Positions 7,567 through 17,292 are shown, numbered from the stretch's first letter. The stretch is DNA of 64,000 nt from Flavobacterium sp. I-STPP5a (GCF_009764685.1 NZ_VHLM01000055.1:62001-126000); one strand, 5' to 3'. Program-made: numbers and translations. Notes: generated from the sequence alone by a model not told the origin.

Positions 7567-8988
7567 ATGAATTCCTCCTTGTTTTACAGTCTTTTACAAA
7601 AAAAATTTCCATTTCAGCCCACTTACAAACAAGATGTTTTTTTTCAAAAAATAGCCATTTTTTTGACTGAAACAGAGAATAAGACCATTTTTGTACTCAA
7701 AGGATATGCAGGAACAGGAAAAACAACTGTAATCTCTACCATTGTTAACAGCTTAATAGACATTAATAAAAAATATGTTCTACTGGCCCCAACTGGTCGT
7801 GCAGCTAAAGTGATTGCTAATTATTCTGACAAACCTGCTTTTACCATTCACAAAAAAATTTATTTTCCTAAAAAATCTTCTGGTGGTGGCGTATCTTTTA
7901 CTTTACAGCCCAACAAACATAAAAACACCATTTTCATCGTCGATGAAGCCTCGATGATTTCGGATACGAATTCAGATTCTAAGTTGTATGAAAACGGCTC
8001 TTTATTAGATGACTTGATTTCATACGTTTACTCAGGTACGAATTGCAAAATGATTTTATTAGGAGATACGGCTCAGTTGCCTCCGGTGAATTTGGATATC
8101 AGCCCAGCGCTTGATATTCGTACGCTTGGAATGAATTACGATAAAGAAGTTGAACATATTGAACTAGACGAAGTAATGCGTCAAGAGGAAAACTCAGGTA
8201 TTTTATTCAACGCCACAGAATTGCGAGAAGTACTCAAGGAATCTTTTATAACTGATTTTAAATTCGATCTCAAAAAATTCAAAGACATTGTACGTTTGAC
8301 AGACGGTTATGATATTCAAGACGCCATCAACTCTGCCTACAGTAATTACAGCATTGAAGATACCGCATTTATTGTGCGCTCTAATAAAAGAGCCAATCAA
8401 TACAACGAACAAATTCGCACCAAAATTCTGGACAAAGAAAGCGAACTTTCTACAGGAGATTTTTTAATGGTGGTGAAGAACAATTATTTTTGGCTAAAGG
8501 ATTCTGACCAGGCAGGTTTTATCGCCAATGGTGATATTATCGAAGTACTCGAAATTTTTAGCATCAAAGAGTTGTACAGCTTCAAATTTGCCAAAGTAAA
8601 AATAAGAATGGTGGATTATCCAGATCAAAAACCAATTGAAACTGTTTTGCTTTTAGACACCATTAAAAGCGAATCTCCTTCACTCACGTACGAAGAATCA
8701 AACCGACTTTATCAAGAAGTTTTGAAGGATTACGAGGGTGAAACTAAATTTAAACAATTTCAAAAAGTAAAAGCGAATGAATATTTTAATGGCTTGCAGG
8801 TAAAATTCTCTTATGCCATTACTTGTCATAAATCACAAGGAGGGCAGTGGAATACGGTTTTTATAGAGCAACCTTATTTGCCAGATGGAATTAACCGTGA
8901 TTATATAAGATGGTTGTATACAGCCATGACACGTGCCAAAAATAAATTGTATTTAATTGATTTTAAAGATGATAGTTTTGTTGAGTAA
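7567..8988 (+). CDS. RecD-like ATP-dependent DNA helicase
   Basis: A 473-residue superfamily 1B helicase-type ATPase. Walker A is GYAGTGKT (46-53), Walker B/DEAD-like is IFIVDEASMI, an SF1 Gln loop is GDTAQLPPVN, and the C-terminal UvrD_C_2-like module reads FSYAITCHKSQGGQW followed by YTAMTRAKNKLYLI. The protein is much shorter than RecD or RecD2, without N-terminal extensions, and resembles the stand-alone AAA_30/RecD-like helicases of Bacteroidota. The exact DNA substrate is unknown. It appears to be monocistronic. Confidence 0.88.
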   Translation: MNSSLFYSLLQKKFPFQPTYKQDVFFQKIAIFLTETENKTIFVLKGYAGTGKTTVISTIVNSLIDINKKYVLLAPTGRAAKVIANYSDKPAFTIHKKIYFPKKSSGGGVSFTLQPNKHKNTIFIVDEASMISDTNSDSKLYENGSLLDDLISYVYSGTNCKMILLGDTAQLPPVNLDISPALDIRTLGMNYDKEVEHIELDEVMRQEENSGILFNATELREVLKESFITDFKFDLKKFKDIVRLTDGYDIQDAINSAYSNYSIEDTAFIVRSNKRANQYNEQIRTKILDKESELSTGDFLMVVKNNYFWLKDSDQAGFIANGDIIEVLEIFSIKELYSFKFAKVKIRMVDYPDQKPIETVLLLDTIKSESPSLTYEESNRLYQEVLKDYEGETKFKQFQKVKANEYFNGLQVKFSYAITCHKSQGGQWNTVFIEQPYLPDGINRDYIRWLYTAMTRAKNKLYLIDFKDDSFVE

Positions 8989-9086
8989 ATCATATTAACA
9001 TATAAGTCATTTTAGCCAAAATCAAAGAAAAACTTAAATGAATTTATAAGATTTATATGGTTCAATAAGTTTAAAATAGTTTAGTT

Positions 9087-9917
9087 ATGAATTCATTAAA
9101 CGATTTATATAAAATTTCGGGCTCTTTTTCAAATACCGAAAAAATGCCAGTTTTGTTTCTAGGTCATGGAAGTCCAATGAATGCCATTGAAGAAAATCAA
9201 TTTGTATCTGGATTTCGGAATTTGGCTAAAACGCTACCACAACCCAACGCTATTTTGTGTATTTCGGCTCATTGGTATACCAACGGAACCAAAGTTACAG
9301 CAATGGAAATGCCGCGAACGATTCACGATTTTGGAGGTTTTCCGCAAGCGTTATTTGACGTGCAATATCCTGTTAAGGGTAGTCCTGAATTAGCAGTAGA
9401 AACTAAACAATTATTGACGCCGATCGCGGTTGAACTCGACGAACATTGGGGATTAGACCACGGTGCTTGGAGTGTTATTAAACATTTATATCCGAAGGCC
9501 AATGTTCCTGTAATTCAGCTAAGTATTGATTATACAAAACCTCCGCAATATCATTTTGATTTGGCACAAAAATTAAGTGCTTTACGTACCAAAGGAATTT
9601 TAATTGTTGGTAGCGGAAACATTATCCACAATTTGAGATTAGTCGATTTTCCGAATTTAGATAAAGATAATTACGGCTATGATTGGGCAATTGAAGCTCG
9701 TGAAACTATCAATACCTATTTGATAGACGGAAATTTCAAGCCACTTATTGATTTTGAAAAACAAAGCCGAGCTTTCCAATTAGCGATTCCAACTCCAGAA
9801 CATTATTTGCCTTTGATTTATACTTTGGGTTTAAAAGGAAAACAAGAAGAACTCAGTTTGTTCAATGATAAGTTACTGGGAGGATCGTTGAGTATGACTT
9901 CGGTGAAAATAATGTAG
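9087..9917 (+). CDS. ygiD: 4,5-DOPA-extradiol-dioxygenase-like protein (YgiD family)
   Basis: The 276-residue protein belongs to the LigB-type extradiol dioxygenases related to YgiD and plant DOPA dioxygenase. It shows MPVLFLGHGSPMNAI with the first metal His, CISAHWYTNG with a second, DHGAWSVIKHLYP with the catalytic region, and SGNIIHNLR. A non-haem iron or zinc site is expected. The physiological substrate in flavobacteria is not known. The long start (MNSLNDLYKIS) fits what I recall of relatives. No partner gene is evident on either side. Confidence 0.88.
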   Translation: MNSLNDLYKISGSFSNTEKMPVLFLGHGSPMNAIEENQFVSGFRNLAKTLPQPNAILCISAHWYTNGTKVTAMEMPRTIHDFGGFPQALFDVQYPVKGSPELAVETKQLLTPIAVELDEHWGLDHGAWSVIKHLYPKANVPVIQLSIDYTKPPQYHFDLAQKLSALRTKGILIVGSGNIIHNLRLVDFPNLDKDNYGYDWAIEARETINTYLIDGNFKPLIDFEKQSRAFQLAIPTPEHYLPLIYTLGLKGKQEELSLFNDKLLGGSLSMTSVKIM

Positions 9918-9991
9918 CATCGGCAAACTATACCACACAAAAGGAATATTAAAATAGCACGAAAATAATTTCATCCTTAGTTGCAAAAATG

Positions 9992-9999
9992 TATTTTTG
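9992..9999 (+). promoter_or_regulatory. -7 element TATTTTTG before kdsB
   Basis: TATTTTTG matches TAnnTTTG, 21 bases before the ATG at 10021, and overlaps a possible TTG start at 9997, which I therefore reject. No -33 TTG is seen at the preferred spacing. Confidence 0.45.
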
Positions 10000-10020
10000 G
10001 CGACAAACTTTTATACCAAT

Positions 10021-10746
10021 ATGAAAATAATAGCAGTCATTCCAGCACGTTATGCCTCTACACGATTTCCAGCAAAATTAATGCAAGATCTTGGAGGAAA
10101 AACCGTAATCCTAAGAACCTATCAAGCAGCCATAAACACGCAATTGTTTGATGATGTATTTGTAGTGACAGATTCCGATTTAATTTATGACGAAATTATT
10201 TCTAATGGTGGAAAAGCTATTAAGAGTGTCAAGGAACATGAATCTGGAAGTGATCGAATTGCCGAAGCAGTCGAAAATCTAGATGTTGATATTGTGATTA
10301 ATGTACAAGGTGATGAACCCTTTATTGATGCCGAACCGCTTGCAAAAGTTATTGAAGTTTTTAGAAATGATTTGGATAAAAAAGTAGATTTAGCTTCGTT
10401 AATGCGTGAAATCACTAATCAAGAAGATATCAATAATCCAAATAATGTTAAGGTTGTAATTGATCAAAACGGATTTGCTTTGTATTTCTCCCGATCTGTG
10501 ATTCCGTTTCCGAGAGAGCAAAATGTAGGTGTTCGATACATGCAACACATTGGTATTTATGCTTTTAGAAAAGAAGCTTTGTTGGATTTTTATAGTTTAC
10601 CAATGCAATCTTTGGAAGCATCCGAAAAACTAGAGCAATTACGCTATCTTGAATTTGGTAAACGAATCAAAATGGTCGAGACCACACACGTAGGCATCGG
10701 GATTGATACTCTTGAAGATTTAGAAAAAGCCAGAAAAATGCTTTAA
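10021..10746 (+). CDS. kdsB: 3-deoxy-manno-octulosonate cytidylyltransferase
   Basis: KdsB activates KDO as CMP-KDO for lipopolysaccharide inner-core synthesis. The 241-residue protein opens with the nucleotide-binding motif [20 protein letters not shown], has [13 protein letters not shown] in the middle, and ends with [19 protein letters not shown]. Length is typical for the family. The start at 10021 gives the expected N-terminus; the eight extra residues of the TTG start would overlap the promoter. It faces the convergent spermidine-synthase-like gene 12 bases downstream. Confidence 0.95.
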   Translation: MKIIAVIPARYASTRFPAKLMQDLGGKTVILRTYQAAINTQLFDDVFVVTDSDLIYDEIISNGGKAIKSVKEHESGSDRIAEAVENLDVDIVINVQGDEPFIDAEPLAKVIEVFRNDLDKKVDLASLMREITNQEDINNPNNVKVVIDQNGFALYFSRSVIPFPREQNVGVRYMQHIGIYAFRKEALLDFYSLPMQSLEASEKLEQLRYLEFGKRIKMVETTHVGIGIDTLEDLEKARKML

Positions 10747-10758
10747 TATAAGGAGTTA

Positions 10759-11424
10759 CTACGCTAATTTTTCAATTACAATGAGTTCGTTGTGAATTTC
10801 TATTCGAGGAATAGTTCTAATTTTAAATTGCGGATGGACAAAATCAGTAATATATTTTTTATTTCTACTGTTCTGATCATCGGTCAAAATCATGGTGTTG
10901 AATAGAATAAAACCTTTTGATTTAATCAGATAACATAGCCTATTGGTAAAAAAAGTTTCAAATAAAAAATTAGGCATGGTCGTGTCTTGGAATATATCAA
11001 TGATGATTAAATCGTATTTTTCTTTAGTTTTTAACACAAATTCAAAAGCGTCGTCGATTATAATTTCCAGATTTTCAACTTCATTCAATTTGAAATAGGT
11101 ATTTGCAATATGAATAATTTCGGGATCTATCTCAACTCCAGTTAGTTTGCCTTTAAATTTTACATCGTCAACTAGTGTTTTAATAACGCTTCCTCCGGCA
11201 ACACCTAGTAGTAAGATGCGTTCCATTTTTACTATTTTTTCAAAACCAATACTTTTCAATCCGAGTCTTAAAATACGTTGTAAACTACCATAAGAGTAGT
11301 TCGCATTTTTTGAATCTAAAACCAATTCTCCATTTGCCCAAGTAACTTCAATTGACTGGCTAATGCTTGATTTTGTTTCAAAAATTTTAATTGGAAGTAA
11401 ATAACTCAATATTTTTTTAATCAT
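10759..11424 (-). CDS. Spermidine-synthase-fold methyltransferase-like protein
   Basis: A 221-residue Rossmann-fold protein. The glycine loop is LLLGVAGGSVIKTL, the acidic residue binding the ribose is in LTGVEIDPEII, then DDAFEFV and DLIIIDIFQDTTMPNFLFE. The pattern matches spermidine synthase (aminopropyltransferase) and related spermine/spermidine-synthase-fold proteins, but the N-terminal beta domain is short and the usual GGGDG motif is changed to GVAGG. It could be a methyltransferase or an aminopropyltransferase. An arginine decarboxylase lies 11 kb away, so polyamine work is possible but not shown. Confidence 0.7.
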   Translation of the reverse strand: MIKKILSYLLPIKIFETKSSISQSIEVTWANGELVLDSKNANYSYGSLQRILRLGLKSIGFEKIVKMERILLLGVAGGSVIKTLVDDVKFKGKLTGVEIDPEIIHIANTYFKLNEVENLEIIIDDAFEFVLKTKEKYDLIIIDIFQDTTMPNFLFETFFTNRLCYLIKSKGFILFNTMILTDDQNSRNKKYITDFVHPQFKIRTIPRIEIHNELIVIEKLA

Positions 11425-11485
11425 TACGAATGGTTTTAACCAAAAATAAGTTTTTTATCATTTATTTTGTCACAAAATCTAAATA

Positions 11486-12037
11486 ATGAAAAAAATAATA
11501 TACCAATTCCTATTTTTTAAACTAATGGGGTGGAAAATAGTAGGCGGAATAGATCCTAATTTAAAAAAGTGCGTCATGATGGTTATGCCACACACCAGCG
11601 CGCATGATTTTTACTTGGGCATTTTTACAAGAGGAATTACGGGACTTGAAATGAATTGGGTAGGTAAAAAAGAGTTGTTTCGTTTTCCACTCGGAATTTA
11701 TTTTAGATATATGGGCGGGGAACCACTGGATAGAAGTGGAGGGTTGAACAAAGTGGATTCAATAGCTGCCATATTTGATAAAAAAGATACTTTTAGATTG
11801 GCTGTTGCACCAGAAGGCACTCGTAAAAAAGTAAGTGAATTAAAAACGGGATTTTATTATATCGCTTTAAAAGCTAAAGTCCCTATTGTTCCTGTTTCTT
11901 TTGATTTTGGGAGAAAACAAGTTCATTTAGGACAACCGGTCAAGCCGTCTGGCAATATTGAGGAAGACTTAACAATACTGAAACAACACTACAAAGGAGT
12001 TTTGGGTAAAATTCCCGAAAATGGAATTCAATTCTAA
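11486..12037 (+). CDS. 1-acyl-sn-glycerol-3-phosphate acyltransferase-like protein
   Basis: The 183-residue protein has the two acyltransferase blocks: H-x4-D as HTSAHD at residues 36-41 and the acceptor-binding motif PEGTR at 109-113. It is shorter than classical PlsC (about 240 residues) and lacks an obvious long N-terminal membrane helix, resembling the small Bacteroidota members. It probably transfers an acyl chain to a lysophospholipid or an amino-acid lipid; which one cannot be read from sequence. It is transcribed divergently from the preceding gene and ends at a bidirectional terminator. Confidence 0.85.
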   Translation: MKKIIYQFLFFKLMGWKIVGGIDPNLKKCVMMVMPHTSAHDFYLGIFTRGITGLEMNWVGKKELFRFPLGIYFRYMGGEPLDRSGGLNKVDSIAAIFDKKDTFRLAVAPEGTRKKVSELKTGFYYIALKAKVPIVPVSFDFGRKQVHLGQPVKPSGNIEEDLTILKQHYKGVLGKIPENGIQF

Positions 12038-12083
12038 AATTAAAATTTAGAAATTGATACAAGATTGAATTATCACAAAAATA

Positions 12084-12116
12084 AATGCTTTTCTAGAGTT
12101 TCTAGAGAAGCATTTT
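12084..12116. terminator. Bidirectional intrinsic terminator
   Basis: Inverted repeat ATGCTTTTCTAGA / TCTAGAGAAGCAT followed by TTTT on the plus side and preceded by an A run. It lies between the convergent acyltransferase and XRE regulator genes. Confidence 0.75.
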
Positions 12117-12586
12117 TATTTTGGAGTATATTGTTTAAAGGTGCCGTTTTTATAAAAAATCATGATTGTTTCAATTTCTTCCTGATCTGAATCAGTTTTA
12201 CTTTTCGTAGGAAATGGAATTTCTGAAATTATGTTTGGAATAGGAGGTGTAAAGTCAGTAAACAAATCGGCAGCGGGAATATTGTTTTTATCTTCGATAC
12301 CAAAATTTGAACTGTTTCTATTTTTTGTGACATTTAAATTATTTGCGTCAACTTCTGGTAGTTTAGGAAAACTTCCTTTCCCGTTTAGAATCCAATACAA
12401 ATCAACTTCGGGAAAAACATCTAAAATTTTTAAGACAAAATCCAAACTGGGTTTGTTTCTTCCAGAGAGGAGGTGAGACAAACTTGACCGTTGCACACCT
12501 ATTTTATCTGCAAAAGATGAAGCATTAAGTCCATAATAATCCAATATAGTTTCTAATCTTTTAATAAAGTCTTCGATGTTTACCAT
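12116..12586 (-). CDS. XRE-family helix-turn-helix transcriptional regulator
   Basis: A 156-residue protein. Residues about 5-70 form a Cro/CI-type HTH (FADKIGVQRSSLSHLLSGRN, then PSLDFVLKILDVFPEVDLYWILNGKG). The remainder is a low-complexity linker rich in N, P, D and a short C-terminal beta tail (ETIMIFYKNGTFKQYTPK). No ligand domain is recognisable. This layout is common in flavobacterial stand-alone regulators. Its promoter region contains an inverted repeat over the -7 box, suggesting autoregulation, and several related TGTTTAC motifs continue toward the divergent M14 peptidase gene. Confidence 0.85.
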   Translation of the reverse strand: MVNIEDFIKRLETILDYYGLNASSFADKIGVQRSSLSHLLSGRNKPSLDFVLKILDVFPEVDLYWILNGKGSFPKLPEVDANNLNVTKNRNSSNFGIEDKNNIPAADLFTDFTPPIPNIISEIPFPTKSKTDSDQEEIETIMIFYKNGTFKQYTPK

Positions 12587-12612
12587 TGTAAATTATGTTT
12601 AAAACGTATCTA

Positions 12613-12624
12613 TTTACAAATGTA
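12613..12624. promoter_or_regulatory. Inverted repeat over the XRE -7 box (probable operator)
   Basis: TTACA-AA-TGTAA is an inverted repeat with a 2-base centre. Its complement includes TACATTTG (12616-12623 minus), a perfect TAnnTTTG element for the XRE gene, 30 bases from the start codon. A second TATATTTG lies just upstream on the minus strand. Overlap of operator and promoter suggests repression by the encoded regulator. Confidence 0.5.
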
Positions 12625-12765
12625 ACAAATATAAGCCAATAAACAATATATTAAGTCAAAAAAGCATTATAATACACTATTTTATCTAAAGTAAAAGTAT
12701 ATTTAAAATACACTAACTACTTAATATACATATATTTCTATATATCCAATTAAAGTAAATACATT

Positions 12766-12883
12766 TGTTTACAAACAGTACTGTCAAAAGGCTTTTAAAG
12801 GCCTTCAAGGTGTTTACAATATTAAAAATAGAAGTTTTTTACCTGTTTACAATTGTAATTTCAAAGATGTTTACTTTTGTAAA
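12766..12883. repeat. Four TGTTTAC motifs upstream of the M14 peptidase
   Basis: TGTTTACAA occurs at 12766, 12811 and 12844, and TGTTTACTTTTGTAAA at 12868-12883. The last is an inverted repeat TTTAC-TTTT-GTAAA covering the -7 box TACTTTTG at 12872-12879 of the peptidase gene. The same TTTACAA word appears on the minus strand at the XRE start (12586-12592). Probable regulator-binding array. Confidence 0.5.
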
Positions 12884-12896
12884 TTAAATAGTAATT

Positions 12897-14051
12897 ATGA
12901 ATTTAGAAGCTTTACATATTCACAACGTAGTTCAAGAGATTAATGGGAAATACATAACACTTGATCATATTGAACACATTTTAGCTGATTTAAATACCTC
13001 GGGAGAATTAGCAATTATAGGTAAGTCTGTTTTAGACAAACCTATTTATTCCTATAAAACTGGTAAAGGAAAAATTAAAGTTTTCCTTTGGTCTCAAATG
13101 CATGGGAACGAAAGTACAACTACAAAAGCATTGCTTGATTTTTTGTTTTTTTTAAAGAGTAGTGACTCTTTAGCGACGAAAATGTTAGACAATATCACTT
13201 TTTTATGTTTACCGATGTTAAATCCCGATGGAGCGCAGGCGTACACTAGAGAAAATGCAAATGGTATTGATTTAAATAGGGATTCTCAACTTTTATCTCA
13301 GCCAGAAAGCAAGATTTTAAGACAAGTTTTTGAAACTTTTAAGCCCGATTATTGTTTTAATCTGCACGATCAAAGAACTATTTTTGGAGTAGACGATAGT
13401 GGTCAGCCTGCTACATTATCGTTCTTGGCTCCTTCTTATAATGATGCTCGTGAAATTAATGATTGTAGGTTAAAAGCAATTGATTTAATAGCAACTATAA
13501 ATGAAGGTATGATGCACTATTTGCCAAGTCAAATAGGCAGGTTTGACGATTCCTTCAATATTAATTGTATTGGTGATACTTTTCAGTTTTTAGGAGTTCC
13601 TACGCTTTTATTTGAAGCTGGTCATTTCCCTAATGATTATGATCGAGAAATAGCACGAAAATTTGTCTTCATAGCTTTTGTTTTGGGTTTTAAAGCGCTA
13701 AGCGAAAACGATATAGTTAGCAACGGAATCGATAAATATTTGAATATTCCTCAAAATAAGGTCGTTTTTTATGATTTTATTTATAAAAATGTCATGATAA
13801 ATTATGATGGTATCGAAAAAATAACGAATTTTGCCGCGCAATATAAAGAAGAAATTGTTGGTAATCAGCTGTTTTTTAATGCTTATTTTTCTAAAATAGA
13901 CGACTTGGAAAACTATCATGGTCATTATGAGTATGATGCAAATGGTGCTAAATATTCTGACAGCACCGGGTTTTTGCCTATTTTGAATCAAAAAGCCGAT
14001 TTTTGTTTAGATAATAACATAAAATTTGTTAATGGAATGATAAATATTTAA
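12897..14051 (+). CDS. M14-family zinc carboxypeptidase
   Basis: The 384-residue protein has the metallocarboxypeptidase layout: zinc ligands His69 and Glu72 in SQMHGNEST, LNRD near 126-129 for substrate binding, third ligand His157 in FNLHDQR, and the general-base Glu240 in LLFEAGHF. No signal peptide is seen, so it is probably cytoplasmic and may process peptidoglycan peptides or small peptides. It is preceded by the TGTTTAC array shared with the divergent XRE gene and followed 76 bases later by an Lrp-type regulator. The family is clear, the substrate unknown. Confidence 0.88.
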   Translation: MNLEALHIHNVVQEINGKYITLDHIEHILADLNTSGELAIIGKSVLDKPIYSYKTGKGKIKVFLWSQMHGNESTTTKALLDFLFFLKSSDSLATKMLDNITFLCLPMLNPDGAQAYTRENANGIDLNRDSQLLSQPESKILRQVFETFKPDYCFNLHDQRTIFGVDDSGQPATLSFLAPSYNDAREINDCRLKAIDLIATINEGMMHYLPSQIGRFDDSFNINCIGDTFQFLGVPTLLFEAGHFPNDYDREIARKFVFIAFVLGFKALSENDIVSNGIDKYLNIPQNKVVFYDFIYKNVMINYDGIEKITNFAAQYKEEIVGNQLFFNAYFSKIDDLENYHGHYEYDANGAKYSDSTGFLPILNQKADFCLDNNIKFVNGMINI

Positions 14052-14127
14052 TATTTTTCTCTTTTTATTGTTTTTATGTATAATTTTATGCTTTGTTAAA
14101 GCAGTTAATAATGTTAATTAGAGAGTT

Positions 14128-14607
14128 ATGAGTAAATTTCGTTTAGATGAAGTAGATCACCAGATTTTAGATATGTTGATAGACAATACAAGGGTTCCTT
14201 TTACAGATATCGCAAAAAAACTATTGATATCAGCAGGAACGGTGCACGTTAGGGTAAAAAAAATGGAAGATGCAGGGATTATAATGGGTTCTTCACTTGT
14301 TCTTGATTATGATAAATTAGGGTATTCATTTATTGCTTATGTGGGTGTTTTTCTAAACAATACTTCTCAAACAAAATTTGTATTAGAACGTATTAATGAA
14401 ATTCCATTTGTAACTGTAGCCTCTGTAACTACTGGTAAGTTTAATATTTTTTGCAAAATAAGAGCCAAAGACACTAAACACGCTAAGGATGTTATTTTTA
14501 TGATTGATGATATTGATGGCGTTTACCGTACAGAAACTATGATTTCTCTTGAAGAAAGCATTAATGATAAGAAGCGCTTAATGCATACCATATTCAAAAA
14601 CATGTAA
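14128..14607 (+). CDS. Lrp/AsnC-family transcriptional regulator
   Basis: A 159-residue two-domain regulator: an N-terminal winged HTH (DHQILDMLIDNTRVPFTDIA, then AGTVHVRVKKMEDAGII) and a C-terminal RAM ligand domain (YVGVFLNNTSQ, VTTGKFNIFCKIRAKDTKHA). Such proteins bind amino acids and form octamers on DNA. The target is unknown; it sits between an M14 peptidase and PEP carboxylase, either of which could be a target. A terminator follows, so it is probably not co-transcribed with ppc. Confidence 0.92.
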   Translation: MSKFRLDEVDHQILDMLIDNTRVPFTDIAKKLLISAGTVHVRVKKMEDAGIIMGSSLVLDYDKLGYSFIAYVGVFLNNTSQTKFVLERINEIPFVTVASVTTGKFNIFCKIRAKDTKHAKDVIFMIDDIDGVYRTETMISLEESINDKKRLMHTIFKNM

Positions 14608-14633
14608 TTCTTGAATGCGCTGTAATTAAATAC

Positions 14634-14662
14634 AACCTCAAGTTTATTCTTGGGGTTTTTTT
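14634..14662 (+). terminator. Intrinsic terminator after the Lrp gene
   Basis: AACCTCAAG / CTTGGGGTT stem with a TTTATT loop, followed by a T run. Confidence 0.7.
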
Positions 14663-14695
14663 ATAAAAAATTAACTAAACCAACTTCATAAAACT

Positions 14696-17281
14696 ATGTA
14701 TACTTTACCCAAAATTGAACGTTTCAACCAGGACGTCTTATCTAAATACCATATTTATAACAGTGTTTTTATTACCTTGCCTTTTCACTCGATAGATAAT
14801 ACAGGAGCGTTATTGCCGCTTTTTACTGATATTTGTGATACTGGTTTTAAAAAACAAGAGACACCTAAAGAGATAGTAGATTTTTTTTCAGAGAGATATT
14901 TACATAATGCAACGGAACAAGGTAAAATAGATATCATGTTTCGGTTTATCCAATACATTGAACGTCAAATTGTACTTTTTGATGCTATTGAAGACGCTGC
15001 GTTCCCAGTTGTAAATAATATGGAAGGACTTGGTTCATTAAGGGATATAAAAGAAAAATCAGATTCAAAGGATAATGAAGAGGAATTAGTAGAATTCTTG
15101 GAGAATTTTAATGTTAGAACAGTTTTAACGGCTCATCCTACTCAATTTTATCCTGGAGCAGTGCTTGGAATAATTAATGATTTAACCGAAGCCATTCGTA
15201 AAAATGATCTTCTTGATATTAAACAATTATTAGCCCAATTAGGAAAAACTCCTTTTATTCAAAAAGAAAAACCTAGCCCATTTGATGAAGCAGTAAGTTT
15301 GATTTGGTTTCTAGAAAATGTTTTTTATCAAACCTCTGGTGAGATTGTCCAGTACTTGCAAAAAAATATCTTTAATTCTAATTCTATAAAAAATCCTTTA
15401 ATAAAATTAGGGTTTTGGCCTGGGGGCGACCGTGATGGCAATCCATTTGTAACTACAGAGATTACTTTGAAAGTAGCTGAACGTTTAAGGACATCTATTT
15501 TAAAGTGTTATTATATCGAGATAAGAAATTTAAAAAGAAAGTTAACGTTCTCTGGTGTAGATACTTTGATTACGGAACTTGAACAAAAACTATATCGTTC
15601 TGTTTTTTATTCAAAAGGTGATATTTATATAACTCTTGAAGATTTCAACACTCAATTATTAAAAATTAAACAAATTATTATTGAGCAGCACCAATCACTA
15701 TATTTGGATGAATTAGATGCTTTATTGATAAAATTGAATTTATTTGGTTTTCATTTTGCTACGCTAGACATTAGACAAAATAGTAAAATTCATGATGCTG
15801 TTTTTAGTGACATCGTGGATCACTGTCACCAAATTGAATCAACTACTTTTCCAAAAAACTACAAAAACCTTACTGAGAACGAAAAGATTGCAGTCCTAGA
15901 AACCGTTAGAGGAAATTTAGATCCAAAAGTATTTCAAAATGAAATTACACAATCTACATTAGAATCAATTAATGCTATTCGTGTTATACAATCAAATAAT
16001 GGTGAATTTGGTGCAAACCGTTATATCATTAGTAACAATGAAAGTGCGCTGAATGTTTTGGAAACCATGGCTATGTTTCGTTTGAGTAATTGGGAAAATC
16101 CTACTGTTGATATTGTACCTCTTTTTGAATCAGTAGAGGATTTACAAAATGCTGATGTTATAATGGAAAAATTATATACCAATACCATTTATGCTGAGCA
16201 TTTGAAAAACAGAAACAATAAGCAAACTATTATGTTAGGTTTTTCTGACGGAACAAAAGATGGTGGGTATTTAATGGCAAATTGGAGTATTTATAAAGCG
16301 AAGGAAATGCTTACGGAGATTTCTAGAAAATACAATATTAAAGTTATTTTCTTTGACGGTAGAGGTGGACCTCCAGCTCGTGGTGGAGGAAAAACACATA
16401 AATTCTATGCTTCGTTAGGACCTAATATTGAGAATAATGAAATTCAAGTTACTGTTCAAGGTCAGACAATAAGCTCTAATTTTGGAACGTTGGATTCCTG
16501 CCGATACAATTTAGAAAACTTGTTGAGTGCCGGAGTGAGTAACCAAGTTTTTGATCATAATCAAAACGAATTATCTATTAGCGATAAGGATATTCTAGAT
16601 CAACTGGCAAATTTGGGGTACGAAAAATATTTAAGTTTTAAAAATCACCCTCATTTTATTCCTTATTTAGAGGAAATGAGTACGCTAAAATACTATGCTA
16701 AGACTAATATAGGGAGTCGACCAGCTAAGAGAAGTAAATCAGCTCAATTAGATTTTGCGGATTTACGAGCAATCCCTTTTGTAGGTTCTTGGAGTCAATT
16801 GAAGCAAAATGTACCTGGTTTTTTCGGAGTAGGTTCTGCATTAAAACACTTTGAAGATTCTAATCAATGGGATAAAGTACAAGATTTATATGACAATTCT
16901 TTGTTCTTTAAAACATTACTAGAAAACAGCATGATGGCACTGGCAAAATCGTTTTTTCCTTTAACAGCTTATATGAAAAAGGACCCCAAATTTGGACCTT
17001 TTTGGCAAATTATTTACGACGAATTTTTAGAAACAAAACGATTATTATTAAAAATTGCTGGTCATAAGGAATTAATGGAGAATTATCCTGATGGAAAAGC
17101 ATCAATTCAAATAAGAGAGCGTATTGTATTGCCATTGTTAACAATACAACAATATGCACTGTTAAGAATAAATGAATTGAATAAAGAATCGAAACCAGAC
17201 GAAGCTTTAATTAAGGTATACGAGAAAATAGTAACCCGTTCTTTATTTGGAAATACAAACGCCAGTAGAAACTCTGCTTAA
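14696..17281 (+). CDS. ppc: Phosphoenolpyruvate carboxylase
   Basis: PEP carboxylase converts PEP and bicarbonate to oxaloacetate, refilling the TCA cycle. The 861-residue protein carries the catalytic His147 in VLTAHPTQ, the arginine-rich LGFWPGGDRDGNPFVT region, and the glycine loop GRGGPPARGGGKTH. It ends SLFGNTNASRNSA rather than the QNTG of enterobacterial enzymes, so the C-terminal aspartate-binding tail may differ. It is slightly shorter than the E. coli enzyme. It has its own leader region after the Lrp terminator and is followed 11 bases later by a DinB-family gene, probably in the same transcript. Confidence 0.96.
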   Translation: MYTLPKIERFNQDVLSKYHIYNSVFITLPFHSIDNTGALLPLFTDICDTGFKKQETPKEIVDFFSERYLHNATEQGKIDIMFRFIQYIERQIVLFDAIEDAAFPVVNNMEGLGSLRDIKEKSDSKDNEEELVEFLENFNVRTVLTAHPTQFYPGAVLGIINDLTEAIRKNDLLDIKQLLAQLGKTPFIQKEKPSPFDEAVSLIWFLENVFYQTSGEIVQYLQKNIFNSNSIKNPLIKLGFWPGGDRDGNPFVTTEITLKVAERLRTSILKCYYIEIRNLKRKLTFSGVDTLITELEQKLYRSVFYSKGDIYITLEDFNTQLLKIKQIIIEQHQSLYLDELDALLIKLNLFGFHFATLDIRQNSKIHDAVFSDIVDHCHQIESTTFPKNYKNLTENEKIAVLETVRGNLDPKVFQNEITQSTLESINAIRVIQSNNGEFGANRYIISNNESALNVLETMAMFRLSNWENPTVDIVPLFESVEDLQNADVIMEKLYTNTIYAEHLKNRNNKQTIMLGFSDGTKDGGYLMANWSIYKAKEMLTEISRKYNIKVIFFDGRGGPPARGGGKTHKFYASLGPNIENNEIQVTVQGQTISSNFGTLDSCRYNLENLLSAGVSNQVFDHNQNELSISDKDILDQLANLGYEKYLSFKNHPHFIPYLEEMSTLKYYAKTNIGSRPAKRSKSAQLDFADLRAIPFVGSWSQLKQNVPGFFGVGSALKHFEDSNQWDKVQDLYDNSLFFKTLLENSMMALAKSFFPLTAYMKKDPKFGPFWQIIYDEFLETKRLLLKIAGHKELMENYPDGKASIQIRERIVLPLLTIQQYALLRINELNKESKPDEALIKVYEKIVTRSLFGNTNASRNSA

Positions 17282-17292
17282 ACAATACAAAT

